Assembly: GCA_003522145.1 (NCBI GenBank)
Contig: DPGD01000042.1
Coordinates: 34,763-98,762 of the forward strand
Origin: Clostridiales bacterium
GTDB lineage: Bacteria; Bacillota; Clostridia; Oscillospirales; CAG-272
Length of the DNA stretch: 64,000 nucleotides
Direction of reading: 5' to 3'
Under the pieces are notes generated by a model, which saw nothing but the letters and a program-made list of their open reading frames with translations, was not told the origin of the DNA and made no database searches. Both the position numbers and the translations under genes were made by a program. Positions 52,601 through 61,350 of the stretch are shown here, in pieces (within the stretch, counting starts at the first letter, position 1; each line of letters begins with the position of its first letter).

Positions 52601-53269
52601 TTCGGCGTAGAGCTCCAGATATTTCCGTGCTTTTTCGGCATCCCTTTCCAAAGGTCCTACCCGTCCTTCCAGCTCGGACAGAATGTCGGTGACTCTTGAA
52701 AGGTTGTCGTCGGTTTTTTCCAACTTCCGTTCGGCCTCGGATTTTTTATAGCGGTATTTGGAGATGCCGGCCGCCTCTTCAAAAATGCCTCTCCGGTCCT
52801 CGCTTTTCTTGGAAATGATCTCGGAAATCCGACCCTGACCGATGATGGAGTAACCCGAACGCCCAAGACCGGTGTTCATAAACAGCTCGTTGATGTCCCG
52901 CAGACGCACATTCTGACCGTTGATCATGTATTCGCTGTCGCCGGAGCGATAGTATTTTCTGGTGACGGTCACCTCATCGTAGTCCACCGGGAGGGCGATC
53001 TCGCCCAAGGTGTTGTCAAAGGTCAGGGAGACCTCTGCATAGCCCATGGGACGGCGGTTGTCAGTACCCCCGAAGATCACATCTTCCATTTTGGAGCCAC
53101 GGATGTTCTTGCTGGAGATTTCCCCCAGAACCCAGCGAATGGCGTCGGCAATGTTGGATTTGCCGCTGCCGTTGGGACCGATGACGACGGTCATGCCGGT
53201 ATCAAAATTCAGCTTTGTCCGGTCCGGGAAGGATTTGAAGCCCTGTAATTCAAGTGATTTCAAACGCAC
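49676..53269 (-). CDS. smc: Chromosome partition protein Smc
   Basis: 1197 aa, full length. Walker A GPNGSGKSNIADAIRW near 32, then two long coiled coils (about 170-500 and 670-1030) flank a hinge with GYAGSVRHVM. The C-terminal head has the signature LSGGEQ and Walker B FCLLDEIEAALDEVN. It forms the condensin that organises and separates chromosomes. The gene follows the radical SAM gene by 11 bp and ends 13 bp before ftsY. Confidence 0.97.
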   Translation of the reverse strand: MRLKSLELQGFKSFPDRTKLNFDTGMTVVIGPNGSGKSNIADAIRWVLGEISSKNIRGSKMEDVIFGGTDNRRPMGYAEVSLTFDNTLGEIALPVDYDEVTVTRKYYRSGDSEYMINGQNVRLRDINELFMNTGLGRSGYSIIGQGRISEIISKKSEDRRGIFEEAAGISKYRYKKSEAERKLEKTDDNLSRVTDILSELEGRVGPLERDAEKARKYLELYAEKKEADVSLWLYEIDSVRRRSEKLQERYEISKHELEMAEDSLQSLDKQTERLFARMRENQEKSENAHKESGKLTEEKHQADAAFLLAERDEEHLGRESIRLDEEIKKKNEEGKGALVRLSDLQNSKKETEKSLGDIEKSLAAKQEQIEATRSEIGALASARDRAEEEVENSKDALQALRLELSTLEGSKTSEAQRKEELEEELAQRSERMKKSGEELLRAEENLREYQNKLASVREKLDQIDREIERTEEGKAEKNGLLNQNQVLYNTVAERIRLLRRMEEHFEGYAGSVRHVMNKAADGTLQGICGPVSKLLSVEERYAVAIEITLGAGLQNIVTENEQDAKNAIGELKREGAGRATFYPLTTMRPQPLEVNYQRLSSFPGFVGIAHNLVSFDEHYRPVLEYLLCRTVICDTLDHASEISKAFSYKFKTVSLDGQVINAGGSFTGGSTKKDGGILSRGAEILRLEKELEKLKETSAALEKERESLDKKAEELHSEKDRQNQMLEILNVMYASEDTDFKVKKAKLEDDQKQKEALSKSLDALSEEMKNYHSRKAEMEERIREAVSTVAAKQAETDRLSKEAQELNDRREKEIEEKNGLLLQKSAFEKDFVSSEREFQKISLQISALQKEAEELSSSKTLLGQKKADCVRKKAEAEALSKALFEKIAALAEEDEWLRRENEDFEKQNAEIRLKQKEKSSHREILLKECTKLEGNLEAIKTEQERYSSKLWDEYELTYSASKELNYPPVTEENRNETISRQNKLRNRLRELGAVNVGAIEEYAEVKERYDALSGQYKDLTTARNELNGIISDLEKEMKLRFSQVFSEINDNFRIVFAELFGGGTAELSLTDPENVLESGIEISVAPPGKIIKSLALLSGGEQVFVAIALFFAILRVTPAPFCLLDEIEAALDEVNVARFASYAKNYSDKTQFIIISHRRGTMEQADTMYGVTMSERGISKVLPLHLNEVEAKTGLKV

Positions 53270-53280
53270 GGTTCTCTACC

Positions 53281-54303
53281 TCATTGTTCATTCCGGAGAA
53301 TTTTCGGTTGTCCTTTTGGGAGTGCATCCCATTCCTCAAATTTCAGCCGGCAGGAAAATATCCTTTCAAGTTCTTCTTTGTTGCACTTTTTTTGCCCGAT
53401 GGCCAGGGAAAGCTCGCCCTTTGGCAGGAGGATCCTGCATAAACTCCCTTTTGCGGGAGGGTTTTCTTCAAGCATCCGGCGCAGTTTTTGAAGATACAGC
53501 CGGTTGTAGACCAATTCGCCGTAGGCCGGATGGTAGCAGCCGGCCACAGCCTGCTCCCGACAGCTTTCCTCTGCGCACAGACCCATCCGCAGGACCTTTA
53601 CCCCGGCATTTTCAAAAATTTCAAAGCAGTCCGCTCCCCGCAGAACACCTTCCTCCAAGGAAAGAGGGCGGTAAAGTCCCTTTTTCCAAAGAGCTTCCAG
53701 GGGGGTGTCCTTCAGAACCACCGTAGGGTAAATGCGGGTGCAGTCCGCCCCCATGCGGCAGATTTCCCGGGCAGTCAACAGCTCCTTTTCTCTTGTGGAG
53801 GCAGGCAGACCCAGCATCATCTGGCAACCGAGAAGAAAGCATCCTCTCTGTTTGATCCGGGCGCAGGCATCCGCCGTGTCCTTTACGGAGTGCCTGCGGC
53901 CGCTGGCCTTTAAGACCTCTTCGTCCAAGCTCTGTACGCCCAATTCCACGGCGCTCACTCCATAGAAGGAGAGAATGTCCAGAATTTCTTCATCCACACA
54001 GTCCGGGCGGGTGGACAGCCGGATGCCTGAAACCCTCCCGCTCTTCAGATAGGAGGAGGCAAGAGCCAGAAAGGCAATCATTTTTTCTCTTTCAATGGCG
54101 GTGAAGGAACCGCCAAAAAAGGCAATCTCGGCTCTTCGGCCCTGAAGGGTGGACAGCGCTTCTTCAATCTGGTTTTGGGCTTTTTCCGGTGTCAGTTCGT
54201 CCTTCTCTCCTGAAATACTTTTCTGGTCGCAGAAAACGCAAAGATGGGGACAGCCCATGTGGGGGACGAATACCGGAATGTTGGCGTGACTTTTAAAATG
54301 CAT
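53281..54303 (-). CDS. Elp3-like radical SAM protein
   Basis: 340 aa. The cluster motif is Cys18, Cys22 and Cys25 in GCPHLCVFC, with FFGGSFT, GIRLSTRPD and LGVQSLDE following, as in the Elp3/YhcC-type radical SAM group. The C-terminal part contains no acetyltransferase domain as in true Elp3. Function is unknown; members of this group are often placed between rnc and smc in Clostridia, as here. The start lies 10 bp after rnc. Confidence 0.85.
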   Translation of the reverse strand: MHFKSHANIPVFVPHMGCPHLCVFCDQKSISGEKDELTPEKAQNQIEEALSTLQGRRAEIAFFGGSFTAIEREKMIAFLALASSYLKSGRVSGIRLSTRPDCVDEEILDILSFYGVSAVELGVQSLDEEVLKASGRRHSVKDTADACARIKQRGCFLLGCQMMLGLPASTREKELLTAREICRMGADCTRIYPTVVLKDTPLEALWKKGLYRPLSLEEGVLRGADCFEIFENAGVKVLRMGLCAEESCREQAVAGCYHPAYGELVYNRLYLQKLRRMLEENPPAKGSLCRILLPKGELSLAIGQKKCNKEELERIFSCRLKFEEWDALPKGQPKILRNEQ

Positions 54304-54313
54304 TTTCGGGCTC

Positions 54314-55027
54314 CTAATGGCTTTCGGAAATATCGAAATACTCCAAAGCCTTTTTTGCCGCTTCCTGCTCCGCCGCCCGTTTGCTGCTGCCGATGCCGGA
54401 ACCGATGAGGTTGTGATTCAACCGGGCCTCCACCTGAAAGACCTTTTTGTGATCGGGACCCGATTCTCCTACCAGAACATATTCCAGCCGCTCGCCCTTT
54501 TCCATCTGGACGATCTGCTGCAAAATGGTCTTATAGTCCCGGAATTCTCCTTTTTCAGCGGTATCCTCCACCTTTTTCTCAATGAAGGGCAGACAAAACT
54601 TTCTGGCCGCCTCCAGTCCTCCGTCCAGATATATGGCGCCGGTGATGGCTTCAAAGGCGTTTTCCAAAGTAGATTTCCGGCTTCGTCCGTCGGGGTTGTC
54701 TTCGCCCTTTCCCAAAAAGAGAGCTTCGCCCACACCCAGTTCTTTGGCGTATTCCGACAGGGCAATATCCCGAACGGCTAAGGAACGGAGCTTGGACAGA
54801 TCGCCCTCGTCCTCCTTCGGATAGCGGTTGAAGATGTAATGAGCGGTAATGAGAGAGATCACGGCGTCTCCCAAAAACTCCAACCGCTCGTTGCAACGCA
54901 GAAAAACACCTCTGCTCCTCATCTCATTCTGATAGGAAGAGTGGGTCAGCGCTACTTTCAGGAGCTCTTTGTTCCGGAAGGTGTAACCCAACCGTGTTTC
55001 CAAAGCCTTTAACTTGGTCTGTTCCAT
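54314..55027 (-). CDS. rnc: Ribonuclease III
   Basis: 237 aa. Catalytic signature NERLEFLGDAVISL, plus the second acidic site near ENAFEAITGAIYLDGG. The double-stranded RNA-binding domain at about 165-235 has VGESGPDHKKVFQVE and GSGIGSSKRAAEQEAAKKAL. It processes rRNA precursors and other duplexes in the cytoplasm. It follows plsX; the acpP gene usually found between them is missing. Confidence 0.97.
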   Translation of the reverse strand: MEQTKLKALETRLGYTFRNKELLKVALTHSSYQNEMRSRGVFLRCNERLEFLGDAVISLITAHYIFNRYPKEDEGDLSKLRSLAVRDIALSEYAKELGVGEALFLGKGEDNPDGRSRKSTLENAFEAITGAIYLDGGLEAARKFCLPFIEKKVEDTAEKGEFRDYKTILQQIVQMEKGERLEYVLVGESGPDHKKVFQVEARLNHNLIGSGIGSSKRAAEQEAAKKALEYFDISESH

Positions 55028-55090
55028 TTCGGTTTTCCCTTTGTCCTTGAATTTTTGAAGGGCCTGGCTTGTCCTCTTGCTTTTCCTGTC

Positions 55091-56104
55091 TTAGCCGGGA
55101 GTATGTTCTTTCGGCAGGTCAGCACCCTTGATGCCCTCTTCAATTTCGGCAATGGCATTGCTTTCGGCATAGCGCAACGCCTGTCTGATGGCATTTTTGA
55201 TGGCTCGGGCATCTGAATTGCCGTGGGCCTTGATGACCGGTGCCGAGATGCCGATGAGGGGCGCTCCGCCGTGCTCGGAGGCGTCAAAGCGTCCGGAAAC
55301 CTGCTTCAGAATCCTGCCGGAGGCATATTTTCCTTCATCGGGCAGGGAAGAAGATGCAAGAGCTCCTTGGATGCTTTTGAAAATATAGCGGCACATTCCT
55401 TCTAAGGTCTTTAACAGAATATTGCCCGAAAACCCGTCTGCCACCAGAACATCGCAGGAACTTTGAGGCAGAGCTGTAGGCTCGATGTTGCCGACAAAAT
55501 GAATGTTCTTCATGCCGGAAAGGAGCCGGTAAGCACTTTCATGTCCTTCGGTACCCTTATGCTCCTCGGTGCCGATGTTCAGCAGTCCCACTCTGGGGCG
55601 GGAAATATCCTGAACCTTCTCCATATAGACACTGCCCATCAGGGCATAGTGACAGAGAAGCGCCGGGGTGAAGGAGGTGTTGGCGCCGCTGTCCAAAAGC
55701 AGAACCGGCTTTGACATAGGCAAAAGGGTGCCGATGGCAGAGCGGCTGATTCCGGGGATCTTCTTCACAAACAGATTGGCACCCATCTGAAGCGCTCCCG
55801 TGCTTCCGGCGCTGACAAAGGCATCTCCTGCGCCCTTTTTTAAAAGCTCCAGACCGATCCGCATGGAGCAGTCGGGACGGGATCGGATGGATAGGGGCGG
55901 ATCGTTCATGCCGATGGCGTCTGAAGCAGGCACGATCTTCCATCCCGAAAGGTCGATGCCGTTCTCCTTTGCCGAACGCTCAAGAAGGGAGGACTCGCCC
56001 ACCAACAGGGGGGTGAATTCCAATTCGTTCACGGCAAGGGCCGTGCCTTTCAGAATTTCGGCGGGAGCAAAATCCCCGCCCATAGCGTCAATAAGAATTT
56101 TCAT
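55091..56104 (-). CDS. plsX: Phosphate acyltransferase PlsX
   Basis: 337 aa. It makes acyl-phosphate from acyl-ACP for phospholipid synthesis. MKILIDAMGGDFAPAEI and VGESSLLE at the start, then SAGSTGALQMGA, SFTPALLCHYALMGSVYMEK, LLNIGTEEHKGTEGH and LVADGFSGNILLKTLEG are the family blocks. It lacks the usual rpmF before and acpP after. Confidence 0.97.
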   Translation of the reverse strand: MKILIDAMGGDFAPAEILKGTALAVNELEFTPLLVGESSLLERSAKENGIDLSGWKIVPASDAIGMNDPPLSIRSRPDCSMRIGLELLKKGAGDAFVSAGSTGALQMGANLFVKKIPGISRSAIGTLLPMSKPVLLLDSGANTSFTPALLCHYALMGSVYMEKVQDISRPRVGLLNIGTEEHKGTEGHESAYRLLSGMKNIHFVGNIEPTALPQSSCDVLVADGFSGNILLKTLEGMCRYIFKSIQGALASSSLPDEGKYASGRILKQVSGRFDASEHGGAPLIGISAPVIKAHGNSDARAIKNAIRQALRYAESNAIAEIEEGIKGADLPKEHTPG

Positions 56105-56252
56105 AGTATACTTCCTTTCTGCAACTGAGAAAACGAAGGGATCAAGGGCAGAAATTCAGAGCCGTCCGATAGGAGAAGCGCTGAAATTCAGGGCTTTTTC
56201 AAGAGGAGCTCTCCCAATCCGACAGAGTCGCAAAAGCTCTTAGCGGAAAAGG

Positions 56253-57587
56253 TCAGAACAGCTTCTGTTCCTTCAGACTTTCGATGTAGGCAAGGCTTCT
56301 GCGGGCATATTCCCGATTTCGTGCCTGTTTGCCGCCTTTGACCTTTTTTTCAAGTGGTTCGATGATGCCGAAATTGGCGTTCATTGGCTGAAAGTCTCCC
56401 AAAGCACCGAAGGCCACATAGCGGGCCATGGCACCTAACTCGCAGACCGGACTAAAAACCAATTCTTCCTTTCCGGAAGCCTTTCTTGCAATGTTGATTC
56501 CGGCAACCAGACCCGACCCGGCGGATTCGATGTAGCCTTCCACGCCGGTCATCTGTCCGGCAAAATAGAGCTTTTCATCGTTTCGTGCCCGGTAGGTGGG
56601 GGTGAGGAGCTTGGGAGAGTTGAGAAAGGTATTCCGGTGCATGACCCCGTAGCGTAGGAATTCGGCCTTTTCCAAGCCCGGAATCAGTCGGAAGACCCGG
56701 CGCTGTTCGGGAAAAGTCAGGTGTGTCTGGAAGCCCACCAGATTGTACATGGTTTTTTCGTTGTTCTCCTGCCGAAGCTGAAGAACGGCGTAGGCCTCCT
56801 TCCCGGTGGAGGGAAGGGGCAGGCCCACCGGCTTTAAGGGGCCGAAAAGCAGGGTTTCATATCCTCTTTTGGCCATCACTTCCACCGGCATACAGCCCTC
56901 AAAGACCGTCAGCTCTTTTTGGCTGTCCCGGTCAAAATCCTTCAGAACCGCTGTTTCGGCCGAAACAAGGGCTTCATAAAAGGTATCATATTCTTCCTTG
57001 GTCATGGGACAGTTCAGATAACTGGCTTCGCCCTTTCCGTAGCGGGAGGCGAAGAAGGCCTTTTCGGTGTCTATGCTGGAGGCATCCACTATGGGAGCGG
57101 CGGCGTCAAAAAAATGCAGTTGTTCCTCCCCGGCGAATTCCCGCAGGAATTCTGCCATAGAGGGAGAGGTCAAAGGCCCGGTGCTCACCAGATTCCATTC
57201 GCCTTCTATAGGGGCGGGGCACTCCCCCTCCACAACAGTGACCAACGGGTTATTGCGGATCTTTTCGGTGATATAGGTGGAAAATTTGGCTCTGTCCACT
57301 GCCAGAGCCGAACCGGCAGGAACCCTCGATGCCAGGGCCGCCTCCATGGTGAGACTTCCTAGGACCGACATTTCGGCCTTCAAAAGGCCAATGGCATTTT
57401 CGGGCATTTCCGAGCGCAGGGAATTGGAACAGCAGAGCTCGGCGAAAAGGTCGGTGTGGTGGGCGGGCGTTTTCTTTTGAGGCTTCATTTCGTGAAGCAC
57501 CACCGGAACACCCTGCCGGGTGATCTGATAGGTGGCTTCACAGCCGGCCAAGCCTGCGCCGATCACATGAACGGTCGGAGTGCTCAT
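56253..57587 (-). CDS. trmFO: Folate-dependent tRNA (U54) methyltransferase TrmFO
   Basis: 444 aa. The N-terminal FAD site VIGAGLAGCEAT (residues 8-19) is followed by FAELCCSNSLRSEM, the conserved cysteine region of TrmFO. The C-terminal half has GQMTGVEGYIESAGSGL. It methylates U54 of tRNA from methylene-tetrahydrofolate. The ATG lies inside the topA 3' end (4-bp overlap), so translation is coupled. Confidence 0.96.
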   Translation of the reverse strand: MSTPTVHVIGAGLAGCEATYQITRQGVPVVLHEMKPQKKTPAHHTDLFAELCCSNSLRSEMPENAIGLLKAEMSVLGSLTMEAALASRVPAGSALAVDRAKFSTYITEKIRNNPLVTVVEGECPAPIEGEWNLVSTGPLTSPSMAEFLREFAGEEQLHFFDAAAPIVDASSIDTEKAFFASRYGKGEASYLNCPMTKEEYDTFYEALVSAETAVLKDFDRDSQKELTVFEGCMPVEVMAKRGYETLLFGPLKPVGLPLPSTGKEAYAVLQLRQENNEKTMYNLVGFQTHLTFPEQRRVFRLIPGLEKAEFLRYGVMHRNTFLNSPKLLTPTYRARNDEKLYFAGQMTGVEGYIESAGSGLVAGINIARKASGKEELVFSPVCELGAMARYVAFGALGDFQPMNANFGIIEPLEKKVKGGKQARNREYARRSLAYIESLKEQKLF

Positions 57588-59860
57588 TGTTTTTCCTCCG
57601 TCTGCAGGGTGTCACCGCCATGGGCTTTCGGCTCGTAGGGGGCGGTGTAGGCGCAGTCCTTGTTGTGACAGACAAGAAGATTCTTCCCTTTTTTCACAAA
57701 GAGCATTCCGCCGCACCGGGGGCATTTCTCCCTGGTCGGCAGATCCCAGGAGGAAAAACTGCATTCGGGATAGCCGCTGCAGCTGTAGAAAACAGAACGG
57801 TTTTTTCCTCTTTTGGTCACCAGCTTTTTGCCGCACAGGGGACAGTGAACCTCCAGCTCATTGACAGGCTGCTTGGTGTAGGTGCATTTGGGATAATTGG
57901 CGCAGGCGAAGAAACTGCCGTAGCGTCCCTCCCGCTGAACCATAGGGCCGCCGCACTTCTCGCAGACCATGCCCGATACGATTTCGGGCTCTTTGGGTTC
58001 CTTCAGGGTTTTTCCGTCCTTTTCCAAAGGCTTGGTGTTCCGGCATTCGGGGTAGTTGGGGCAGGCGGCAAATCTGCCGAATCGTCCGTTTTTCACCACC
58101 ATGCGTGCTCCGCATTTTTCGCAGAAAATGTCGGTTTCTTCCGGAGCCAACCTGATCTTTTGCTCATCGGCTTCCTTCATGGCCTTTTCTAAGTGCTCCT
58201 CAAAGGGCTTGTAAAAGTCGGAGAGCAGGGAAACCATGTCCTTTCCCCCATTTTCAATGTCATCCAACTGTTCTTCCATGTGGGCGGTAAAGTCGTAGCC
58301 CACGATGTCCGGAAAATGTTCAAGCATCAGCCTGGTGGTGACGACACCCAGATCGGTGGGCACCAACGACTTTCCTTCGTGCTTTACATAGCCTCTTTGA
58401 ATAATGGTGGTCACAATGGTGGCAAAGGTGGAGGGGCGTCCGATGCCCTTTTCCTCTAAGAATTTCACAAGAGAGCCTTCATTGAACCGGGCGGGAGGCT
58501 CGGTAAAATGCTGTTCGGCTTTGATCGCTTCACTGGGGAGCTGTTGATTTTCAATGAGAGCGGGCAGCAGACTGTCGCTCTCATCGCCGTCTCCGTCTTC
58601 ATAGACCGTCAGATAGCCGTTGAAGCGCAGATGGCTTCCGGCGGCTTTGAAGCGGTAGCCGGAGCAGTCCAGATCCGCTTGCACGGTGTCGAATTTGGCA
58701 GAGGCCATCTGGCTTGCCACGAACCGTGCCCAGATCAGCTTGTAGAGTTTATACTGATCGGCGGAGAGAACGCTTTTGACGGCATCGGGATGCAGAGAGG
58801 GATTGACCGGACGGATGGCCTCATGCGCATCCTGAGCGCCCGATTTGGTTTTGTATATTCTGCGGCTGTCGGGGAGGTACTCCTTCCCCATGCTCTCGGT
58901 GATATAGGAAACGGTGGCGGCGTATGCCTCGTCCGAAACACGGACCGAATCGGTACGCATATAGGTAATCAGACCGCTGACTCCGCCATTGTGGCTGCCC
59001 AGATTCACGCCTTCATACAGCTCTTGGGCAACCTTCATGGTTTTGGCAGAGGAGAAGCTCAGCTTGCGGTTAGCGTCCTGTTGCAGGGTGGAGGTGGTGA
59101 AGGGAGGGGCAGGATGGCGCAGTTTTACGGCCTTTTTCACAGAAACCACCCGGAAAAGCCGGCCGTTTACGGCAGAGGTTACCTTATCGGCTTCCTCTTT
59201 GCAGTTCAGCTCGGTTTTTTTGCCGTCTATGCCGAAGAAACGGGCAGAAAAGACCTTTCCTTCGTTGCTTTTCAAAAGAGCGGTGACGGTCCAGTATTCC
59301 TTGGGGACAAATTTGTTGATTTCTTCTTCCCGTTCCACAATGATTCTGGTGGCAACCGACTGAACCCGTCCTGCCGAAATTCCGCTGCGGACCGTTTTCC
59401 AAAGGTAAGGCGAGAGCTTATATCCGACGATACGGTCCAAAACCCGGCGGGCGACCTGGGAATTGACCAGATTCATATCGATCTGGCGGGGAGCTTTGAT
59501 GGCGGCTTTTACCGCACCTTTGGTCACCTCGTTGAAGGTGATCCGTTTGGCCTTTTGGGGATCCAGCTTCAGAGCGGTACACAGGTGCCAGGCAATGGCT
59601 TCGCCTTCCCGGTCCGGGTCGGTAGCCAGATAGACCGTGGTTGCCTTTTTGGCCTCCTTCTGGAGCTCCTTGATCAGTTCTCCTTTTCCCCGTATATTGA
59701 TGAAATGGGGCTCAAAATTGTGTTCGGTGTCCACTGCAAGGGAGGATTTGGGCAGATCCCGTACATGTCCTACCGATGCCATCACTTTGTATCCGGAGCC
59801 CAGGTAGCTTTTCAGACTGGTAGCTTTTGTGGGAGATTCGATGATTACCAGATTTGCCAT
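57584..59860 (-). CDS. topA: DNA topoisomerase I
   Basis: 758 aa. Toprim domain with VIIESPTKATSLKSYLG, and DPDREGEAIAWHL with its metal-binding acidic residues. The active Tyr lies in GLITYMRTDSVRVS. Four C-terminal zinc ribbons follow: CEKCGARM, CEKCGGPM, CPLCGKKL and CPRCGGML, each with a later Cys pair (about residues 595-745). It relaxes negatively supercoiled DNA. It follows dprA, an order common in Firmicutes. Confidence 0.97.
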   Translation of the reverse strand: MANLVIIESPTKATSLKSYLGSGYKVMASVGHVRDLPKSSLAVDTEHNFEPHFINIRGKGELIKELQKEAKKATTVYLATDPDREGEAIAWHLCTALKLDPQKAKRITFNEVTKGAVKAAIKAPRQIDMNLVNSQVARRVLDRIVGYKLSPYLWKTVRSGISAGRVQSVATRIIVEREEEINKFVPKEYWTVTALLKSNEGKVFSARFFGIDGKKTELNCKEEADKVTSAVNGRLFRVVSVKKAVKLRHPAPPFTTSTLQQDANRKLSFSSAKTMKVAQELYEGVNLGSHNGGVSGLITYMRTDSVRVSDEAYAATVSYITESMGKEYLPDSRRIYKTKSGAQDAHEAIRPVNPSLHPDAVKSVLSADQYKLYKLIWARFVASQMASAKFDTVQADLDCSGYRFKAAGSHLRFNGYLTVYEDGDGDESDSLLPALIENQQLPSEAIKAEQHFTEPPARFNEGSLVKFLEEKGIGRPSTFATIVTTIIQRGYVKHEGKSLVPTDLGVVTTRLMLEHFPDIVGYDFTAHMEEQLDDIENGGKDMVSLLSDFYKPFEEHLEKAMKEADEQKIRLAPEETDIFCEKCGARMVVKNGRFGRFAACPNYPECRNTKPLEKDGKTLKEPKEPEIVSGMVCEKCGGPMVQREGRYGSFFACANYPKCTYTKQPVNELEVHCPLCGKKLVTKRGKNRSVFYSCSGYPECSFSSWDLPTREKCPRCGGMLFVKKGKNLLVCHNKDCAYTAPYEPKAHGGDTLQTEEKQ

Positions 59861-59947
59861 AAATATTCCTTTCGGTTTCCAGAAGCGGAAGAGAAAAAAC
59901 GATGTCCGCTTTTGTACTGAATAAGATTTTTGCTTGTTTAAAGAGTT

Positions 59948-61228
59948 TTATTTCAGGATAAATCTGCCGCCGGGAAGGGCGGTGACATATCCCTTGATTT
60001 CAAGAATAGTCAGTGCCGTCATGACTTCCGCCACATTCATACCCGAACGGACGGTGATCTGGTCGGCAGAGAGAGGCGTTTTCTCTTCCAGAAGCGTTTT
60101 ATAGACCATCTTGCGGGAATCGTTCAGACCGTCCGGAATTTCGGAGCGCAGGTCCGGGATTTCCGGTTCCGGCAAAGGCGTATCGGGCTTTAAGCGGGCA
60201 GGGCTTTCGGATTTGGTTTCCCCAGGCAAAGACTCTGCCGGCGCACTCTGCGGGTCTGTCATTCCATCGGTTCTTTTTCTGTTTTTTACAGGAGTCAGGA
60301 TCACTTCCGGTTTATAAACCGGGATGCGCTCAATAAAAACTTTATCCGGATAGAGAATGCTGTAGTCGGAAAGCAGATCGGCGGCACAGGTCACGGGCGT
60401 GGCTCCTTCCCGCAAGAGGGCATTGGTGCCCTCGCTGTTCTGCTCGCCCACCATGCCGGGCAGGGCAAACAAATCTCTGCCCTGACTGAGTGCGCACCGG
60501 GCAGTAATCAGCGCTCCGCTGGATCTGGAGCCTTCCACCACCAGCGTTCCCTGGGAAAGACCGCTGATGATTCGATTGCGGATGGGGAAGGTGGACCGGC
60601 TCGGTCGGGTTCCGGGCTTGAATTCGCTTAAGACCAGACCCTTTCGCTCCAACTCCAGCATCAATTCAAAATTCTGTTTGGGATAGGTCACATCCACGCC
60701 GCAGCCCAGCACCGCAACGGTGTCTCCGGAGGCATCGAGAACCCCGCGGTGGCAAATGGCGTCAATGCCCAAAGCCATGCCCGAAACCACCACGGCTCCG
60801 GCAGAACACAGATCATAGGCAATGGTGTAGGCACTGCGCTTGCCGTAGGAAGACATATTCCGGGTGCCGACCATGGCCACCATCAGATTGTCGTTTAAGT
60901 CGATGTTCCGTCCTTTGCAGTAAAGAAGCACCGGCCGACGGCCGATCCGCCGCAGACGCCCGGGAAACGCGGGATCATCGTAGGCTAAAAGGCGGATGCC
61001 CCGTTCTTTGCAATAGTAATAAATATGCTTGGCTTCCTCAGAGCTTTTCAAAAGCAAGCGGGCTTTTACATCTTCGCTCAGATCCAACCGGTCGTAATCG
61101 GCTTTGCCCGCTTCGTAGATTTTCTGCGCATCTTCGTCGAAATATTCCAGAAGTAGGTCGGAAGCCCGGCTTCCGGGGGAAATACAGAGGCTCAGCCAGA
61201 TCCAGTAGAGCACATGGCAGCGGGACAT
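59948..61228 (-). CDS. dprA: DNA-processing protein DprA
   Basis: 426 aa. The Rossmann-like core has AMVGTRNMSSYGKRSAY, VSGMALGIDAICHRGVLDA and VLGCGVDVTYPKQN, then SGALITARCALSQGRDLFALPG. A C-terminal winged-helix (about 360-426) follows a Pro/Glu-rich linker. DprA loads RecA on incoming single-stranded DNA in transformation. No other competence gene is in the window. The N-terminal part before residue 100 is a helical SAM-like domain. Confidence 0.95.
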   Translation of the reverse strand: MSRCHVLYWIWLSLCISPGSRASDLLLEYFDEDAQKIYEAGKADYDRLDLSEDVKARLLLKSSEEAKHIYYYCKERGIRLLAYDDPAFPGRLRRIGRRPVLLYCKGRNIDLNDNLMVAMVGTRNMSSYGKRSAYTIAYDLCSAGAVVVSGMALGIDAICHRGVLDASGDTVAVLGCGVDVTYPKQNFELMLELERKGLVLSEFKPGTRPSRSTFPIRNRIISGLSQGTLVVEGSRSSGALITARCALSQGRDLFALPGMVGEQNSEGTNALLREGATPVTCAADLLSDYSILYPDKVFIERIPVYKPEVILTPVKNRKRTDGMTDPQSAPAESLPGETKSESPARLKPDTPLPEPEIPDLRSEIPDGLNDSRKMVYKTLLEEKTPLSADQITVRSGMNVAEVMTALTILEIKGYVTALPGGRFILK

Positions 61229-61350
61229 AGGCAGACCGTCCTTTCTTGAAAGACTTAAAAAGAAAAATGAGAAAACTCTCTGATTTGAGGCAGGGATTGA
61301 AATCCGGGGGTGCTTTTCAAAGATACTGTTTTACATTCTGTGCAAGCTGT

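Noticed and set aside
58508..59920. 470-codon plus-strand frame opposite topA
   Set aside because: Antisense shadow of topA, whose protein carries all topoisomerase motifs; the antisense product has no coherent domain.
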